The notes beneath the pieces are model-generated. The model searched no databases. It saw nothing but the letters and a program-made list of their open reading frames with translations, and was not told where the DNA came from. Position numbers and translations under genes: made by a program. 64,000 nucleotides of DNA from Jannaschia faecimaris (GTDB lineage: Bacteria; Pseudomonadota; Alphaproteobacteria; Rhodobacterales; Rhodobacteraceae). Positions 40,590 through 50,088 of the stretch are shown here, one piece after another. The stretch lies in the NCBI RefSeq assembly GCF_900107415.1, contig NZ_FNPX01000003.1, forward strand, positions 1 through 64,000, given 5' to 3'. How positions within the stretch are numbered: the first letter of the stretch is position 1; each line of letters opens with the position of its first letter.

Positions 40590-42468
40590 GGCGCAGGACG
40601 CCTGCGGGTTCCACGGTATGGCCGTCGTATTCCGACGGATGGCTGGCATAGTTGAAAACGAACCGTTCCGTTGCCGTATCGCGTACGCGTAGCCCTTCGG
40701 GCAGGAACGTCACCCTCAGCCCCACCTCCCGCGCCAGAGCGCCCATGATCCGACGCGCCGCTGCCTTGTTGGGCCAGCCCGCCAGATGCAGACGCTTGCC
40801 TGCCCGCAACAGGACGGCTGTACCGTCTATCGTCCGTTCGATCACCTGTGCGTCGCTTTCCAGATGTTCCAGCCATAGGCCGATGCCGCCGCCATTCTCT
40901 AACCCGCGCGGAGAATCGGGCGGGAAGGTCTCTTCCATCAGCGATGTCGCCTCCAACCCCGGAAGGTTCGGCCCAATCGGCATGGCGATTCCCAGTTCGG
41001 CGGTCTTCAGATCGGTGCGGGGGCCTGTCAGCACGAGACCCTTCGCCGTTTCGATTGCCGTGCGCAAAGGTTCGGAAAGGGTGAGCATTCCCGGCACAAG
41101 CGTCAGGGCATAGCGATCCAAGCAAGCTGTGTCCGGCGAGAGTATATCGACGGATAAACCTAGGCTGCGCAGCGCACGATACAGGTCCAGGCAAAGTGCG
41201 AAATGGTCGAAACCCGCCCCTTGTGGCTGCACCTCCCACGCCCATTGGGAAACGTAATCGAAGATCAGCGCGACCGGGGCCTGCGCCGGGACGACATCGG
41301 GCGCGTCGCGCAACTCTGCGGCGACCTGCGCGGCTTCGGCAAAGCCCGATGCCTCGGTCGAGTCCCGGCGCAGCAGGCCGGCGTGCTGTTGTTCCTGGCC
41401 CTGCGGGAACTGTCGCCAGCGGAACCAGCAGACCGCCTCAGCGCCGTGGGCGAACGCCTCCCATGACCAAAGGCGCACCATACCCGGCAGGGGGGCGGGG
41501 TTCCACGGGGCCCAGTTCACCGGCCCCGGCTGCTGCTCCATGATCCACCAGCGTCCGTTTCCACAGGCGCGGTACAGGTCATGGTGAAATGCCTGAAAAT
41601 CCGGGTCTCCCTGCCGCAGGTACGCCGCCGTGTCGCCGCCGGGCACGCGGTCCAGCAGAAAGCCCAACGGGTAGCTGTCCCAGGTCGCGATCTCCATCTG
41701 GCGGCCCGTTGCATAGTGGTCGAACTCCGTCACCCGGCCCATGTAGTTGTGCGATATCGGCGCGTTTGAATGCGCCCGGATCGCTTCCACCTGCGCCGCG
41801 TTCCAAGTAACGACCATGTCCGAGGCGAAGCGCCGAAAGGCGAGTGCATGGGCGGGGTTCGGCTCGGTCACGGTCAGATTGGGTAGGTCGATCTGATCGA
41901 AGCTGGAGTAGGTCATCGACCAGAATATGTTTCCCCACGCCTCGTTCAGGGCCTGAATGGTTCCGTATTTGTCTGCCAGCCAATTCCGGAACGCGTCGCG
42001 CGCCACCGGTGACCAGCTGCGCACCGTATCGTGGCAACCGTATTCGTTGTCGGTCTGCCAGGCGGCAACCCGGTTGCCGTACCGCGCGGCCATCCGTCCG
42101 GCCATCGCAGCGGCGGCGTTCCGGTAACCGGCGTGGGCGAAATCGTAATGGCGCCGCGATCCAAAGGCGCGCGGTCGCCCCTCGGCGTCCCAAGCCAGCA
42201 TGTCTGGGAACCGATCCAGCATCCAACGGGGCGGCGTCGCCGAAGGCGTGCCCAGCACGACCGACAGCCCTGCTTCGGTCAATACATCGATCGCCCGGTC
42301 AAGCCAGTCCCAGTTATAATCGCCGGGTGCGGGCTCCAACATGCTCCAGGCGAATTCGCCGATCCGTACCCAGGTCAGGCCCAGTTCCGCCATCCGGCGC
42401 GCGTCCTCGGGCCATTGGGATTCGGGCCAATGTTCGGGATAGTAGCAGACGCCGAGGGTGCGTTTCAC
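40573..42468 (-). CDS. bgaL: Beta-galactosidase, glycoside hydrolase family 42
   Basis: A 631-residue cytoplasmic GH42 enzyme releasing galactose from beta-galactosides. It starts RTLGVCYYPEHWPESQW; the acid/base Glu142 is in WQTDNEYGC and the nucleophile Glu311 in WWIMEQQPGPVNW. The trimerisation and C-terminal beta domains follow. No signal peptide. The GTG at 42468 overlaps the lactonase stop as GTGA, which fixes the start despite an open frame to 43002. It is the last gene of the galactoside operon. Confidence 0.93.
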   Translation of the reverse strand: MKRTLGVCYYPEHWPESQWPEDARRMAELGLTWVRIGEFAWSMLEPAPGDYNWDWLDRAIDVLTEAGLSVVLGTPSATPPRWMLDRFPDMLAWDAEGRPRAFGSRRHYDFAHAGYRNAAAAMAGRMAARYGNRVAAWQTDNEYGCHDTVRSWSPVARDAFRNWLADKYGTIQALNEAWGNIFWSMTYSSFDQIDLPNLTVTEPNPAHALAFRRFASDMVVTWNAAQVEAIRAHSNAPISHNYMGRVTEFDHYATGRQMEIATWDSYPLGFLLDRVPGGDTAAYLRQGDPDFQAFHHDLYRACGNGRWWIMEQQPGPVNWAPWNPAPLPGMVRLWSWEAFAHGAEAVCWFRWRQFPQGQEQQHAGLLRRDSTEASGFAEAAQVAAELRDAPDVVPAQAPVALIFDYVSQWAWEVQPQGAGFDHFALCLDLYRALRSLGLSVDILSPDTACLDRYALTLVPGMLTLSEPLRTAIETAKGLVLTGPRTDLKTAELGIAMPIGPNLPGLEATSLMEETFPPDSPRGLENGGGIGLWLEHLESDAQVIERTIDGTAVLLRAGKRLHLAGWPNKAAARRIMGALAREVGLRVTFLPEGLRVRDTATERFVFNYASHPSEYDGHTVEPAGVLRLSRPF

Positions 42469-43328
42469 AGGATGACTTTCCGTTCCGGGATACCCCTGAC
42501 CGGCATATCGGCGACCCAGGTGCGACCGCCGCCGGAATGATGATCTTGCGCGTTGTCGTCCAGACCTTGCGTGGCCGAGGTCACAAAGATCTGCCCCAGT
42601 TTCTCCCCGCCGAAAGCGGGACAGGTCGTATGCGCCGCGCCGCAGGGCAGGGCCATGCGGAAGCGTCCATCCGGCCCATGGCAAGCGACGCGCCAGGCCC
42701 CCCACTGTGCGATCCACAGATTGCCCTGTGCATCGCAGACGGCACCGTCCGGGGCGAGGCCCACGCCCGAGAAGTCGATGAACAGCTCCGGCTTGCCCGA
42801 GGGCCAGCCCGCGCGGTCGATATGCTGCTTCCAGATCGCCCCTTTGGCCGTATCGGCGAAATAGGCCGTGTCGCCGCCCGGCGAGAAGCAGATCGCGTTC
42901 GGGATCGTGATGTCGCGGAAGATCTGCCGCACCTCGCCCCGGAAATAGCGGTAGATCGCGCCCGCGCCCTCTTCGGCGTTCCGGCCCATCGTTCCGATCC
43001 AAAAGCCGCCGACCGGGTCCGCGCGGCCGTCGTTCGACCGTGTATCCGGCTGATCGGCCTCCAGCGGAGCGATGATCGCACGCGTCCCGGTTTCAATGTC
43101 AAACGACCAGAGCGCGCTGGCCCCCGCCACCATAAGGGTATCGCGGTCGATCCAGCCTGCGGCGCTGACGGGCTCGTCGAAATCCCAGGCCAAGGCGTCG
43201 TCGCCCACCCGCGACAGCAGACGCTGGCCCGTGATGTCGAACCAGAACAACTGCTCCCGCTCCGGATGCCAAAGCGGACCTTCGCCAAGCGCGCAGGTGC
43301 GATCGTCATAGATGCGAACGGGCGTCAT
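42465..43328 (-). CDS. SMP-30/gluconolactonase family lactonase (probable galactonolactonase)
   Basis: A 287-residue six-bladed beta-propeller with the SMP-30 metal ligands: Glu16 in GEGPLWHP, the Asn/Asp in [10 protein letters not shown] and the Asp in [11 protein letters not shown]. The family hydrolyses sugar lactones in the presence of a divalent metal. In an operon with a galactose dehydrogenase-like SDR, dgoK and dgoA, it most likely opens galactonolactone to galactonate. It overlaps dgoA and bgaL by 4 bp each. Confidence 0.88.
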   Translation of the reverse strand: MTPVRIYDDRTCALGEGPLWHPEREQLFWFDITGQRLLSRVGDDALAWDFDEPVSAAGWIDRDTLMVAGASALWSFDIETGTRAIIAPLEADQPDTRSNDGRADPVGGFWIGTMGRNAEEGAGAIYRYFRGEVRQIFRDITIPNAICFSPGGDTAYFADTAKGAIWKQHIDRAGWPSGKPELFIDFSGVGLAPDGAVCDAQGNLWIAQWGAWRVACHGPDGRFRMALPCGAAHTTCPAFGGEKLGQIFVTSATQGLDDNAQDHHSGGGRTWVADMPVRGIPERKVIL

Positions 43329-43945
43329 GCCATGCTCCCGCGTCCCGCTGCCTTGTCAAAGGCCGCGACGATCCTGTGCGCTCGGGCTGCGATCTCTTCG
43401 ATCGGCAGATCAGGAATATAGGCCGCGGTCCCCAGTCCGAACCCATCGGCCCCCGCGTCGAGCCATTCGCCGAAATTCTCGGGACCTGCACCGCCCACGG
43501 CATAGACCGTCGTGCCCACCGGCAGAATTGCCCGGATCGCCTTCAGCCCCGATGGCCCGGCCACCGAACCAGGGAACAGTTTCAGGCCTGTCGCCCCGGC
43601 TTTCAGTGCGGAAAACGCCTCGGTCGGGGTGAAGACCCCCGGCCAGCTTTCCATCCCGAGGTTTCGTGTGGCCCGGATCACGTCGGGATCCGCGTTTGGC
43701 GATACGATGATCCTGCCCCCGGCGTCTGCGACCGATTGCACTTCCTCAACAGAAAGGACGGTGCCTGCTCCGATCAGCGCCTGCTGGCCGAAGGCATCGG
43801 CCATCGCCGCGATGGAGGAGAGCGGTTCGGGCGAGTTAAGTGGCACCTCGATCTTGGTGATGCCAGAGTTGAGCAGCGCCGCGCAGGCAGGGATGGCGTC
43901 GGGCGGGGTGATCCCGCGCAGGATGGCGATGAGGGGGCGTGTCAT
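43325..43945 (-). CDS. dgoA: 2-dehydro-3-deoxy-6-phosphogalactonate aldolase
   Basis: A 206-residue class I aldolase of the KDPG/KDPGal family that splits 2-dehydro-3-deoxy-6-phosphogalactonate into pyruvate and glyceraldehyde 3-phosphate. Seen: [10 protein letters not shown] at the N-terminus, [13 protein letters not shown] with the catalytic Glu, and GLKLFPGSV with the Schiff-base Lys. KLFPGS-type and LNSPEP favour the galactonate (DgoA) branch over Eda. It follows dgoK directly (TGA then ATG). Confidence 0.92.
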   Translation of the reverse strand: MTRPLIAILRGITPPDAIPACAALLNSGITKIEVPLNSPEPLSSIAAMADAFGQQALIGAGTVLSVEEVQSVADAGGRIIVSPNADPDVIRATRNLGMESWPGVFTPTEAFSALKAGATGLKLFPGSVAGPSGLKAIRAILPVGTTVYAVGGAGPENFGEWLDAGADGFGLGTAAYIPDLPIEEIAARAHRIVAAFDKAAGRGSMA

Positions 43946-44824
43946 TCAGGTGCCTTTCGCAGCGGTCAGCCCGGCAAGCGTCATGTCTCGGGCAGGCAGG
44001 ATTTTGGGGTTCAGCCCCTGGGAGGTGAGGGCGGCGGCATAGGCGCGGGTTGTCTTGTCGGAGCCTGTGATGACGATGTCGCGCCCCATCCACCACGGCT
44101 TCGTGGCCGCCAGTTCCGCACCGATCAAGAGACCCGACAGGATGCCACGCCCGATGGCGGCGTCCTGCCCATGCAGAAGGTCGGCGGCGCGCAGTTCGAA
44201 CATCTTCGCAATTAGCGTCTCGGGGCGCGACAGGGCATCCGACACGGCAGCGAGGAACGCATCCTCGTCCCAGCCGTCCCCGCTCAGAGAATGCCGCAGC
44301 ACGGTTTGGCCGGTCAGGGTTGCGAACAGCTCCCCGGTCATCACAGTGCGGAAGCTGACGATTTCGCCGGCCGACAGATGCGCCCATTTCGTGTGGGTGC
44401 CGGGCAGGCAGGCGACGCCCTCGAACTCCGGCAGCTTGGCCAGGATGCCCGCGATCTGCGTTTCCTCGCCGCGCATGACATCCGGGTGGGGCTTCAACTG
44501 GCGCACGCCCGGCACGATGGAGACGTCCAACCGGGCGTCCTGCGTCGTCACTTTCGTCAGTCCGCTGTCCAGCGGTGTGCAAGGCAGGCTGCGATAAGCT
44601 GCTTCGGCCCAGCCCTGTCGCGCGCCGACCATGCCGCAGGCGATGACCTGCGTCGGCCCGTCGATCCAGTCGCCGGCCATCGCCAGCAGCGCAGGCTCGA
44701 ACTGCTCGCGCGTCAGGGTGTTCATGCCCTGGTCGCTCTCTCGCGTCTCAAGGGCACGCGTCCCGTCCATCCGGGTAATGCGGAGCGTTGTGGTGCCCCA
44801 GTCGGCCGCGATCCAATATGTCAT
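43946..44824 (-). CDS. dgoK: 2-dehydro-3-deoxygalactonokinase
   Basis: A 292-residue sugar-acid kinase of the DgoK family (ASKHA-like fold) that phosphorylates 2-dehydro-3-deoxygalactonate with ATP. Seen: IAADWGTTTLRI phosphate loop, CGMVGARQGWAEA, GEETQIAGIL and the LPGTHTKWAHL block, all typical of DgoK. It sits between the SDR gene (1-bp gap) and dgoA. Confidence 0.94.
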   Translation of the reverse strand: MTYWIAADWGTTTLRITRMDGTRALETRESDQGMNTLTREQFEPALLAMAGDWIDGPTQVIACGMVGARQGWAEAAYRSLPCTPLDSGLTKVTTQDARLDVSIVPGVRQLKPHPDVMRGEETQIAGILAKLPEFEGVACLPGTHTKWAHLSAGEIVSFRTVMTGELFATLTGQTVLRHSLSGDGWDEDAFLAAVSDALSRPETLIAKMFELRAADLLHGQDAAIGRGILSGLLIGAELAATKPWWMGRDIVITGSDKTTRAYAAALTSQGLNPKILPARDMTLAGLTAAKGT

Positions 44825-44825
44825 G

Positions 44826-45596
44826 TCAGCCCGTTACCACGACGCCGCCATCCACCACCATGGCCTGCCCGGTCATCATTCTTGATGCGTCAGACGCAAG
44901 GAACAGCGTCGGGTTCACAATGTCCGCCGGTGTCAGATGCTCTTTCAGGCAGGCGCGATCCAGATGAGCCCTGAGGCTTTCCGGATCGGCCCAAAGCTCC
45001 AGCTGCTTGGGTGTCAAAACCCATCCGGGAGCCAGCGCATTCACCCGGATTCCGTTCGGCCCGAACTCGCGGGCCAGGCTGCGGGTCATGCCCGTGATGC
45101 CTGCGTTCGCCGTGGTATAGATCGCGTATCCCGCGTTCCCCATCATGTAGCTGATGGAGGAGAAGTTAACGATGTGCCCTCCACCGACGGTTTTCATGCC
45201 GCGAATGGCGTTCTGACAGGCGAAGAAATAGGCCTTCAGGTTGATCGCGATGGACCAATCCCAGAAGGCCTCGTCCACCTCCAGCGAGGCGTGGCGTTTA
45301 TCGTTGGCCGCATTGTTGATCAGTCGGGTGATTGGCCCGTGGGCATCGGCGGCGGCGTCCATTGCACCGCGCAGGGCACCCAGGTCGGTGATGTCGCCTT
45401 GGACGAACAGGGGTTTGTTCCCGGTCTCTTCGGTCATTCGCGCGACGAAATCGCTCGCATCCGAGCGCCCGATGAAGGCGACTTTTGCCCCCTGTCTCAA
45501 GAACCCTTCGGTCAGGTCCGCGCCGATGCCGGATCCGCCACCGGTGATGAAAACGGAGGCACCGTCGAGATCCGGGTAGGTCGCTGTCTGGGTCAT
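44826..45596 (-). CDS. SDR family dehydrogenase (probable galactose 1-dehydrogenase), altered active site
   Basis: A 256-residue short-chain dehydrogenase. TGGGSGIG (18-25) binds the cofactor, NNAAN lies at 94-98, and Ser147 and Tyr160 are in their usual catalytic places. The Lys expected four residues after the Tyr is Asn164 (YTTAN; codon AAC is clear in the DNA). VVDGG closes the protein. From context it should oxidise galactose to galactonolactone, the first De Ley-Doudoroff step. The missing Lys could mean an altered mechanism, another reaction, or a conserved subgroup trait. Confidence 0.85.
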   Translation of the reverse strand: MTQTATYPDLDGASVFITGGGSGIGADLTEGFLRQGAKVAFIGRSDASDFVARMTEETGNKPLFVQGDITDLGALRGAMDAAADAHGPITRLINNAANDKRHASLEVDEAFWDWSIAINLKAYFFACQNAIRGMKTVGGGHIVNFSSISYMMGNAGYAIYTTANAGITGMTRSLAREFGPNGIRVNALAPGWVLTPKQLELWADPESLRAHLDRACLKEHLTPADIVNPTLFLASDASRMMTGQAMVVDGGVVVTG

Positions 45597-45674
45597 TTCG
45601 GCTTCCCTTCAGGATTGGTTTGTCGCGGGCATTGGGTGCATCTGCACTTTATTGTCTGGGCGGGGCAACGGGCA

Positions 45675-47807
45675 TCACAGACGGTGCCCTTCGATCACCC
45701 ACATGGTCTCCGGGAAGCTCCATGGCAGGGTAACTCCGTGTTGCATCAACCAAGCGCCGGAGACGTCCATCGGCCCCTCCTTGAGGATCGGATCGCCCCG
45801 CGAAAGGTCGGGGGCATCATTTCGATTGATCAATTCGATCCGGTAACGCGCGGCCGGATCAAGCGCCGTCAGCCGCAGGGGGCGCGGCGCGATCTGGTTG
45901 GAGGTAGCCGCCTTGCCGGCGAAGACGACGAAGCGGTGCCCGTCACGCGGCATCTGCTGCTCGGCCAGAATGGCGGGATCGCTGCTGTCGAGGCGAAGAA
46001 TATCCGCCAGCGTGGTCCAGTCGCGGTTGGCCTTCCACCAGGCCGTCACCTCGGTCAGGACGGCGGCCTCGTGGTCGGTCAACTCGCGGGGGTCCATCTC
46101 GAACCCCAAATGGCGTTGGGCGGCGACCCAGGCACGGAAGCTGATGTCAAAGACGCGCCCTGACGTGTGGCATCGGCGCGGACCGACGTGACTGCCCGAG
46201 ACGGCCATCGGCAGGAACAGCGCCGCGTCGTGCTGAATGCGCAGGCGTTCCAGCGCGTCGTTGCTGTCCGACAGCCAGACCCGCTGCGCGCGTTTAAGAA
46301 TACCGAAGTCGATGCGTCCACCACCGCTGGCGCAGCTTTCGATTTCCACGTTCGGGAAATCCGCCCGCAGCCGATCGAGAAGGGCATAGGAGCCGCGCGT
46401 CTGTTCCGCGTCGGGCATCGGCAGCACGCGATTGTGGTCCCACTTGATGTAGTCGATTTCATGGGCGGTCAGGATCGCGGCCATCCGGTCGAAGATGAAG
46501 TCCCGCACCTTGGGCAGGGCCATGTTTAGGGCCTTCTGCTGGCGGCCCAGGGTCTGATCCTCCGCGCCCAGTGTCCATTCGGGGTGCGCGCGGTAGAGGT
46601 CGCTATCGGGGTTTATCATCTCGGGCTCAAACCAGATGCCGAAGGTCATGCCCGTACCGTGCACGTGGTCGATCAGCGGGCCGAGGCCGTCCGGATATTT
46701 GCGCGGGTCCACGGTCCAGTCCGAGAGGGACCGGGTGTCGTCGTCGCGCTGCCCGAACCATCCATCGTCCAGAACGAACCGTTCGGCCCCGAGTTCGGCG
46801 GCGCGGCTGGCGATGTCTTTGAGGACGGGCAGGTCGTGGTTGAAATAGACTGCTTCCCAGCAATTGTAGTGCACCGGCCGGGGCACGCCGGGTCTGGGCC
46901 AGTTAACGATGCGGTCGCGCAGGTGCCGCTGAAACGCGGTCGCGCACCCGTTCAGCCCGGTTTGGGAACAGGTTACGTAGAGAGTTGCACTCTCGAACCG
47001 CGTGCCCGCCCGCGTCTCCATCCGCGCGGCATGGCCCCATTGGACCTGGCGGCGCCCGTCAGGGAGTTCTTCCGCGATCATCCTGTGCCCACCGGACCAG
47101 CCGTAGTGGAAGCCGTAGGCCTCGCCCTGGGTGTTGGTCGCCCCGGAGCACGGGATCAGAAGGCCCGGAAAATGTTCGTGCCCGGTGCGCCCGGTCCGGT
47201 TTTCGCGGGCACGGATGCCGGGGGACCAAGCGGTGCGGTTGAGCTGAAACTCCCCGCACCAGCGCCCCGTGACGTCGATCATCTCGTCCGAATGTTGCGG
47301 CGCGGGCAGGACCGGCGCGGCCAGCCAATGAAGGTGGACCGGGGTTCTTGCCGTCAGAACCGTCTTCGCCGTGATGACCCGCGTCGCCGCGTCGGTCGTG
47401 AAGCGGAACCTGAGGGTAAGCCCGGCGTCGGCATCGCCATAGGTGAAGTCAAGGGACGTCGGGCCTTGGGTGGCGTCGCGGTAGGCAAATCGGGGCAACA
47501 TCGGCACGCCGTTCCCGTCGCGCAGGATCAGGCCGGGCTGGCCGGGAAAGGACCGCGACGCCTCGGGGCATAGGCCCAGGTCGGGGTTGGCGTCCAGCAT
47601 CCCGCCGGTGACGTCGATGGCATTGGCGCGGGCAACGGTCTCCAGGTTTTCGTCCATGGGCAGGGGCGCGCCCCAGTAGACAACCTGCGGCTGGCGGTCG
47701 CCCGCGGCCGCCAGGACCATGGTCTGACGCGCCCCGTTGGTCGGATCATGATCGTCAAGGCGCCAGGTGCGGATCAAGGGGGCACCCGCGGAGGTGGAAG
47801 AAGTCAT
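45675..47807 (-). CDS. Alpha-galactosidase, glycoside hydrolase family 36
   Basis: A 710-residue GH36 enzyme that removes terminal alpha-galactose (melibiose, raffinose, galactosylglycerol-type compounds). An N-terminal beta-supersandwich (about 1-310) precedes the catalytic barrel. Nucleophile Asp457 is in YIKWDHNR, SCASGGGRID is at 491-500, and Asp514 in WLSDSND is the acid/base. No signal peptide, so substrate is imported intact. The ATG at 47807 was chosen because the frame beyond it overlaps the permease. Follows permease MalG-type by 20 bp. Confidence 0.94.
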   Translation of the reverse strand: MTSSTSAGAPLIRTWRLDDHDPTNGARQTMVLAAAGDRQPQVVYWGAPLPMDENLETVARANAIDVTGGMLDANPDLGLCPEASRSFPGQPGLILRDGNGVPMLPRFAYRDATQGPTSLDFTYGDADAGLTLRFRFTTDAATRVITAKTVLTARTPVHLHWLAAPVLPAPQHSDEMIDVTGRWCGEFQLNRTAWSPGIRARENRTGRTGHEHFPGLLIPCSGATNTQGEAYGFHYGWSGGHRMIAEELPDGRRQVQWGHAARMETRAGTRFESATLYVTCSQTGLNGCATAFQRHLRDRIVNWPRPGVPRPVHYNCWEAVYFNHDLPVLKDIASRAAELGAERFVLDDGWFGQRDDDTRSLSDWTVDPRKYPDGLGPLIDHVHGTGMTFGIWFEPEMINPDSDLYRAHPEWTLGAEDQTLGRQQKALNMALPKVRDFIFDRMAAILTAHEIDYIKWDHNRVLPMPDAEQTRGSYALLDRLRADFPNVEIESCASGGGRIDFGILKRAQRVWLSDSNDALERLRIQHDAALFLPMAVSGSHVGPRRCHTSGRVFDISFRAWVAAQRHLGFEMDPRELTDHEAAVLTEVTAWWKANRDWTTLADILRLDSSDPAILAEQQMPRDGHRFVVFAGKAATSNQIAPRPLRLTALDPAARYRIELINRNDAPDLSRGDPILKEGPMDVSGAWLMQHGVTLPWSFPETMWVIEGHRL

Positions 47808-47827
47808 CGGCAGGTCCGAGGTGGGGG

Positions 47828-48676
47828 TTATTTGACGGCACCCAGCGTGAGGCCCGCGATGAAGTGCTTCTGCATCAGGAAGAACATGGCCACGGGCGGA
47901 AGGGCGGCGACGATGCTGCCCGCGCTCATCAGGTGGTAGGCCGCGCGGTATTGCGAGTTGAAGGCCGTGATGCCCGCCGTGACCGGCTGGCTGTCTGGGC
48001 CCTGAGTCAGTACGATTGCCCAGAAGTAATCGTTCCAGATGAAGGTGAAGATCAGCACCGAGAGAGCCGCGATCGCGGGCTTCATCAGGGGCAGCACGAC
48101 ATAGACGAAGATGCGCCATTCGGAGACCCCTTCGACCCGCGCGGCCTCGATCAGGGGGAAGGGGAGCGCGCGGATGAAATTGCGCATGAAGAGGGTGCAG
48201 AATCCGGTCTGGAACGCGATGTGGAACAGCACGAGGCCGGTCTTCGTGTCGTACAGGCCAAGGTCCAGCGTCAGGTCGCGAACAGGCACCATCAGGATCT
48301 GAAACGGCACGAAGTTACCCGCGATGAACATGAAGAAGATCAGAAGGTTGCCCTTGAACCGGTAGATGCCCAGCGCGAAGCCGGTCATGCACGACAGGGC
48401 CACCGCACCGATCACCGTGGGAATGGTGATCAAGGCAGAATTGAGCAGGTAGCGCGGCATGTCGCTCTCGAAGAAGACCTTGCCGTAGTTGTTGAACAAT
48501 TCGAACGAGCCGGGGACGCCCCAGTAGTTGCCTTGGGTGAAATCGGTATCGGGTTTGATCGAGAAGAGCATCACCGCAATCAGCGGCAGCAGCCACAGGA
48601 TCAGCGCGATCGGCAGCAGGCCCTGGTAGGTCAGTTGCCACTGGCGGGAGGATTTGGCGATGGGGGTTGGAAACAT
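47828..48676 (-). CDS. Carbohydrate ABC transporter permease (MalG type)
   Basis: A 282-residue inner-membrane permease with six helices. The cytoplasmic EAA loop EAARVEGVSEWRIFVYVVLP contacts the ATPase. It pairs with the MalF-type permease at 49024-49971 and the binding protein at 50089-51333; the ATPase is on the opposite strand (52268). Substrate is inferred to be an alpha- or beta-galactoside from the co-transcribed hydrolases. The MmcQ-type gene ends immediately upstream. Confidence 0.92.
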   Translation of the reverse strand: MFPTPIAKSSRQWQLTYQGLLPIALILWLLPLIAVMLFSIKPDTDFTQGNYWGVPGSFELFNNYGKVFFESDMPRYLLNSALITIPTVIGAVALSCMTGFALGIYRFKGNLLIFFMFIAGNFVPFQILMVPVRDLTLDLGLYDTKTGLVLFHIAFQTGFCTLFMRNFIRALPFPLIEAARVEGVSEWRIFVYVVLPLMKPAIAALSVLIFTFIWNDYFWAIVLTQGPDSQPVTAGITAFNSQYRAAYHLMSAGSIVAALPPVAMFFLMQKHFIAGLTLGAVK

Positions 48677-49027
48677 CTACAGCGCCTCGCGCGTCGCTTT
48701 GGGCAGGTTGGCCCGGATGGTGTCATAGCTAACTCGGATGCGGTGCTCGGCCTCGGCCACCTCTGTCGTGGCATACGGCAGGCGTACCCAATCGGGCCCG
48801 AAAGACGGTGAGCGGACGGCCACGCCTGCGTCGATAAGCATGGCCGCTGTCTCTTTATCCGCGCATTTGACCGAGACGCGGTTTCCCCCACCCGGCCCCC
48901 CGAAAGCCACGAACGTCCGGCCGGCCAGTTTCCAGCTGTCGAATTCCCCCGGTCCAGACGGGTTGGCACTGGGCAGCGCGGAGCAGAGTGCGTCGATATC
49001 GGACCGTTCGAGAGGCAAGCCAATCAC
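48677..49027 (-). CDS. MmcQ/YjbR family DNA-binding protein
   Basis: A 116-residue protein of the MmcQ/YjbR (CyaY-like fold) family. It shows the strand VSVKCADKETAAMLIDAG and the C-terminal region SPSFGPDWVRLPYATTE followed by IRVSYDTIRANLPK, both typical. The fold is thought to bind DNA, but its role is unknown. It lies exactly between the two sugar permease genes: its ATG overlaps the upstream permease stop by 4 bp, and its stop abuts the next permease ATG, so it is made with the transporter. Confidence 0.85.
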   Translation of the reverse strand: MIGLPLERSDIDALCSALPSANPSGPGEFDSWKLAGRTFVAFGGPGGGNRVSVKCADKETAAMLIDAGVAVRSPSFGPDWVRLPYATTEVAEAEHRIRVSYDTIRANLPKATREAL

Positions 49028-49971
49028 CGCGCCGCCCTTTCATCCCGCCACATGGACCACAGGAAATATCCGATGAAGATCAGCATCAAAAGGAACAGCA
49101 CCACCGCGATGGCCGCGCCGTAACCCATGCGGAAGCCGTATTCCGACAGCGCCTTTTCGAACATGTAGAACGACAGCACGCGGGTCGAACCGAAGGGGCC
49201 ACCATTCGTCATGATCGAGATCAGATCGAAGGACCGCAGCGCGCCGATGATGGTGACGACAAAGGCGATGAAGGTGGCCGGTTTCAGTTGCGGGATGATG
49301 ATGTACCAAAGCATCTTCCAGCGCTTTGCGCCGTCAAGGCGCGCGGCCTCGATCTGTTCGGGGTCAACTGCGTTCAGGCCAGTGAGGTAGAGGATCATGC
49401 AATAGGCCGTCTGTGGCCAGATACCCGCCGCGATGATGCCATAGGTCGCGGTGTCGGGGGAGCCGAGGATGTTAACGCCGGTGATCCCGAACCACTCCAA
49501 GACGATGGCCAACATGCCGACGTTGGGCAGGTAGAACCATGAGAACACGAGGCCGACGACAACCTGCGAAATCACGAATGGAAAGAAGAACAGCGACTTG
49601 TAGAGGCGGATGCCCGTCACTGTCTGGTTCAGGAACAGCGCGATGGCCAGGCCGAGCGGGATCGCCAGCAGGTACAGCAGCAACCATCGGATATTGTTCC
49701 AGAAGCTGATCGAGAAATTCCGGTCGCTGGCCAGCTCGCGGTAATTCTCCAGCCCGATGAACTTTCCTTGTTCGGTCAGGTCGCCAAGTCCGTCCCAGCG
49801 ATAGAAACTGACCTGGAAGGACTGAAAGATCGGCAGGATCACATAGGCCGCGAAGAACAGCACGCCCGGCAGCAGGAACAGCCACGGCGTCAGCGCGATC
49901 TCGTTGCGCTTGTACCAGCCGCGCCTGGGTTGTGACGCGTGGGTCGTGGGAACGGCGGTGGCATTGGTCAT
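49024..49971 (-). CDS. Carbohydrate ABC transporter permease (MalF type)
   Basis: A 315-residue permease with six helices; the EAA loop is EAARLDGAKRWKMLWYIIIP. The N-terminal WLFLLPGVLFFAAYVILPIFQSF is the usual first helix of this class. It is preceded by the binding-protein gene with 117 bp between, including a strong hairpin. Confidence 0.92.
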   Translation of the reverse strand: MTNATAVPTTHASQPRRGWYKRNEIALTPWLFLLPGVLFFAAYVILPIFQSFQVSFYRWDGLGDLTEQGKFIGLENYRELASDRNFSISFWNNIRWLLLYLLAIPLGLAIALFLNQTVTGIRLYKSLFFFPFVISQVVVGLVFSWFYLPNVGMLAIVLEWFGITGVNILGSPDTATYGIIAAGIWPQTAYCMILYLTGLNAVDPEQIEAARLDGAKRWKMLWYIIIPQLKPATFIAFVVTIIGALRSFDLISIMTNGGPFGSTRVLSFYMFEKALSEYGFRMGYGAAIAVVLFLLMLIFIGYFLWSMWRDERAAR

Positions 49972-50050
49972 TGCATTGCCCTCGGGTCAGCGGCTCGGAT
50001 TGTCTGCGGCACATGCGGAAACCCGATGGGCGCTTGCGGATGGGCCGCTT

Positions 50051-50072
50051 GGGTCGGCCCTAAGGCCGACCC
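50051..50072 (-). repeat. Perfect 9-bp inverted repeat between binding-protein and permease genes
   Basis: GGGTCGGCC and GGCCGACCC pair around a CTAA loop. There is no T tract on the minus strand, so it is better read as an mRNA-stabilising or partial-termination hairpin that keeps binding-protein levels above permease levels, as seen in other sugar ABC operons. Confidence 0.6.
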
Positions 50073-50088
50073 GGTTGGCTGCGCTCGA

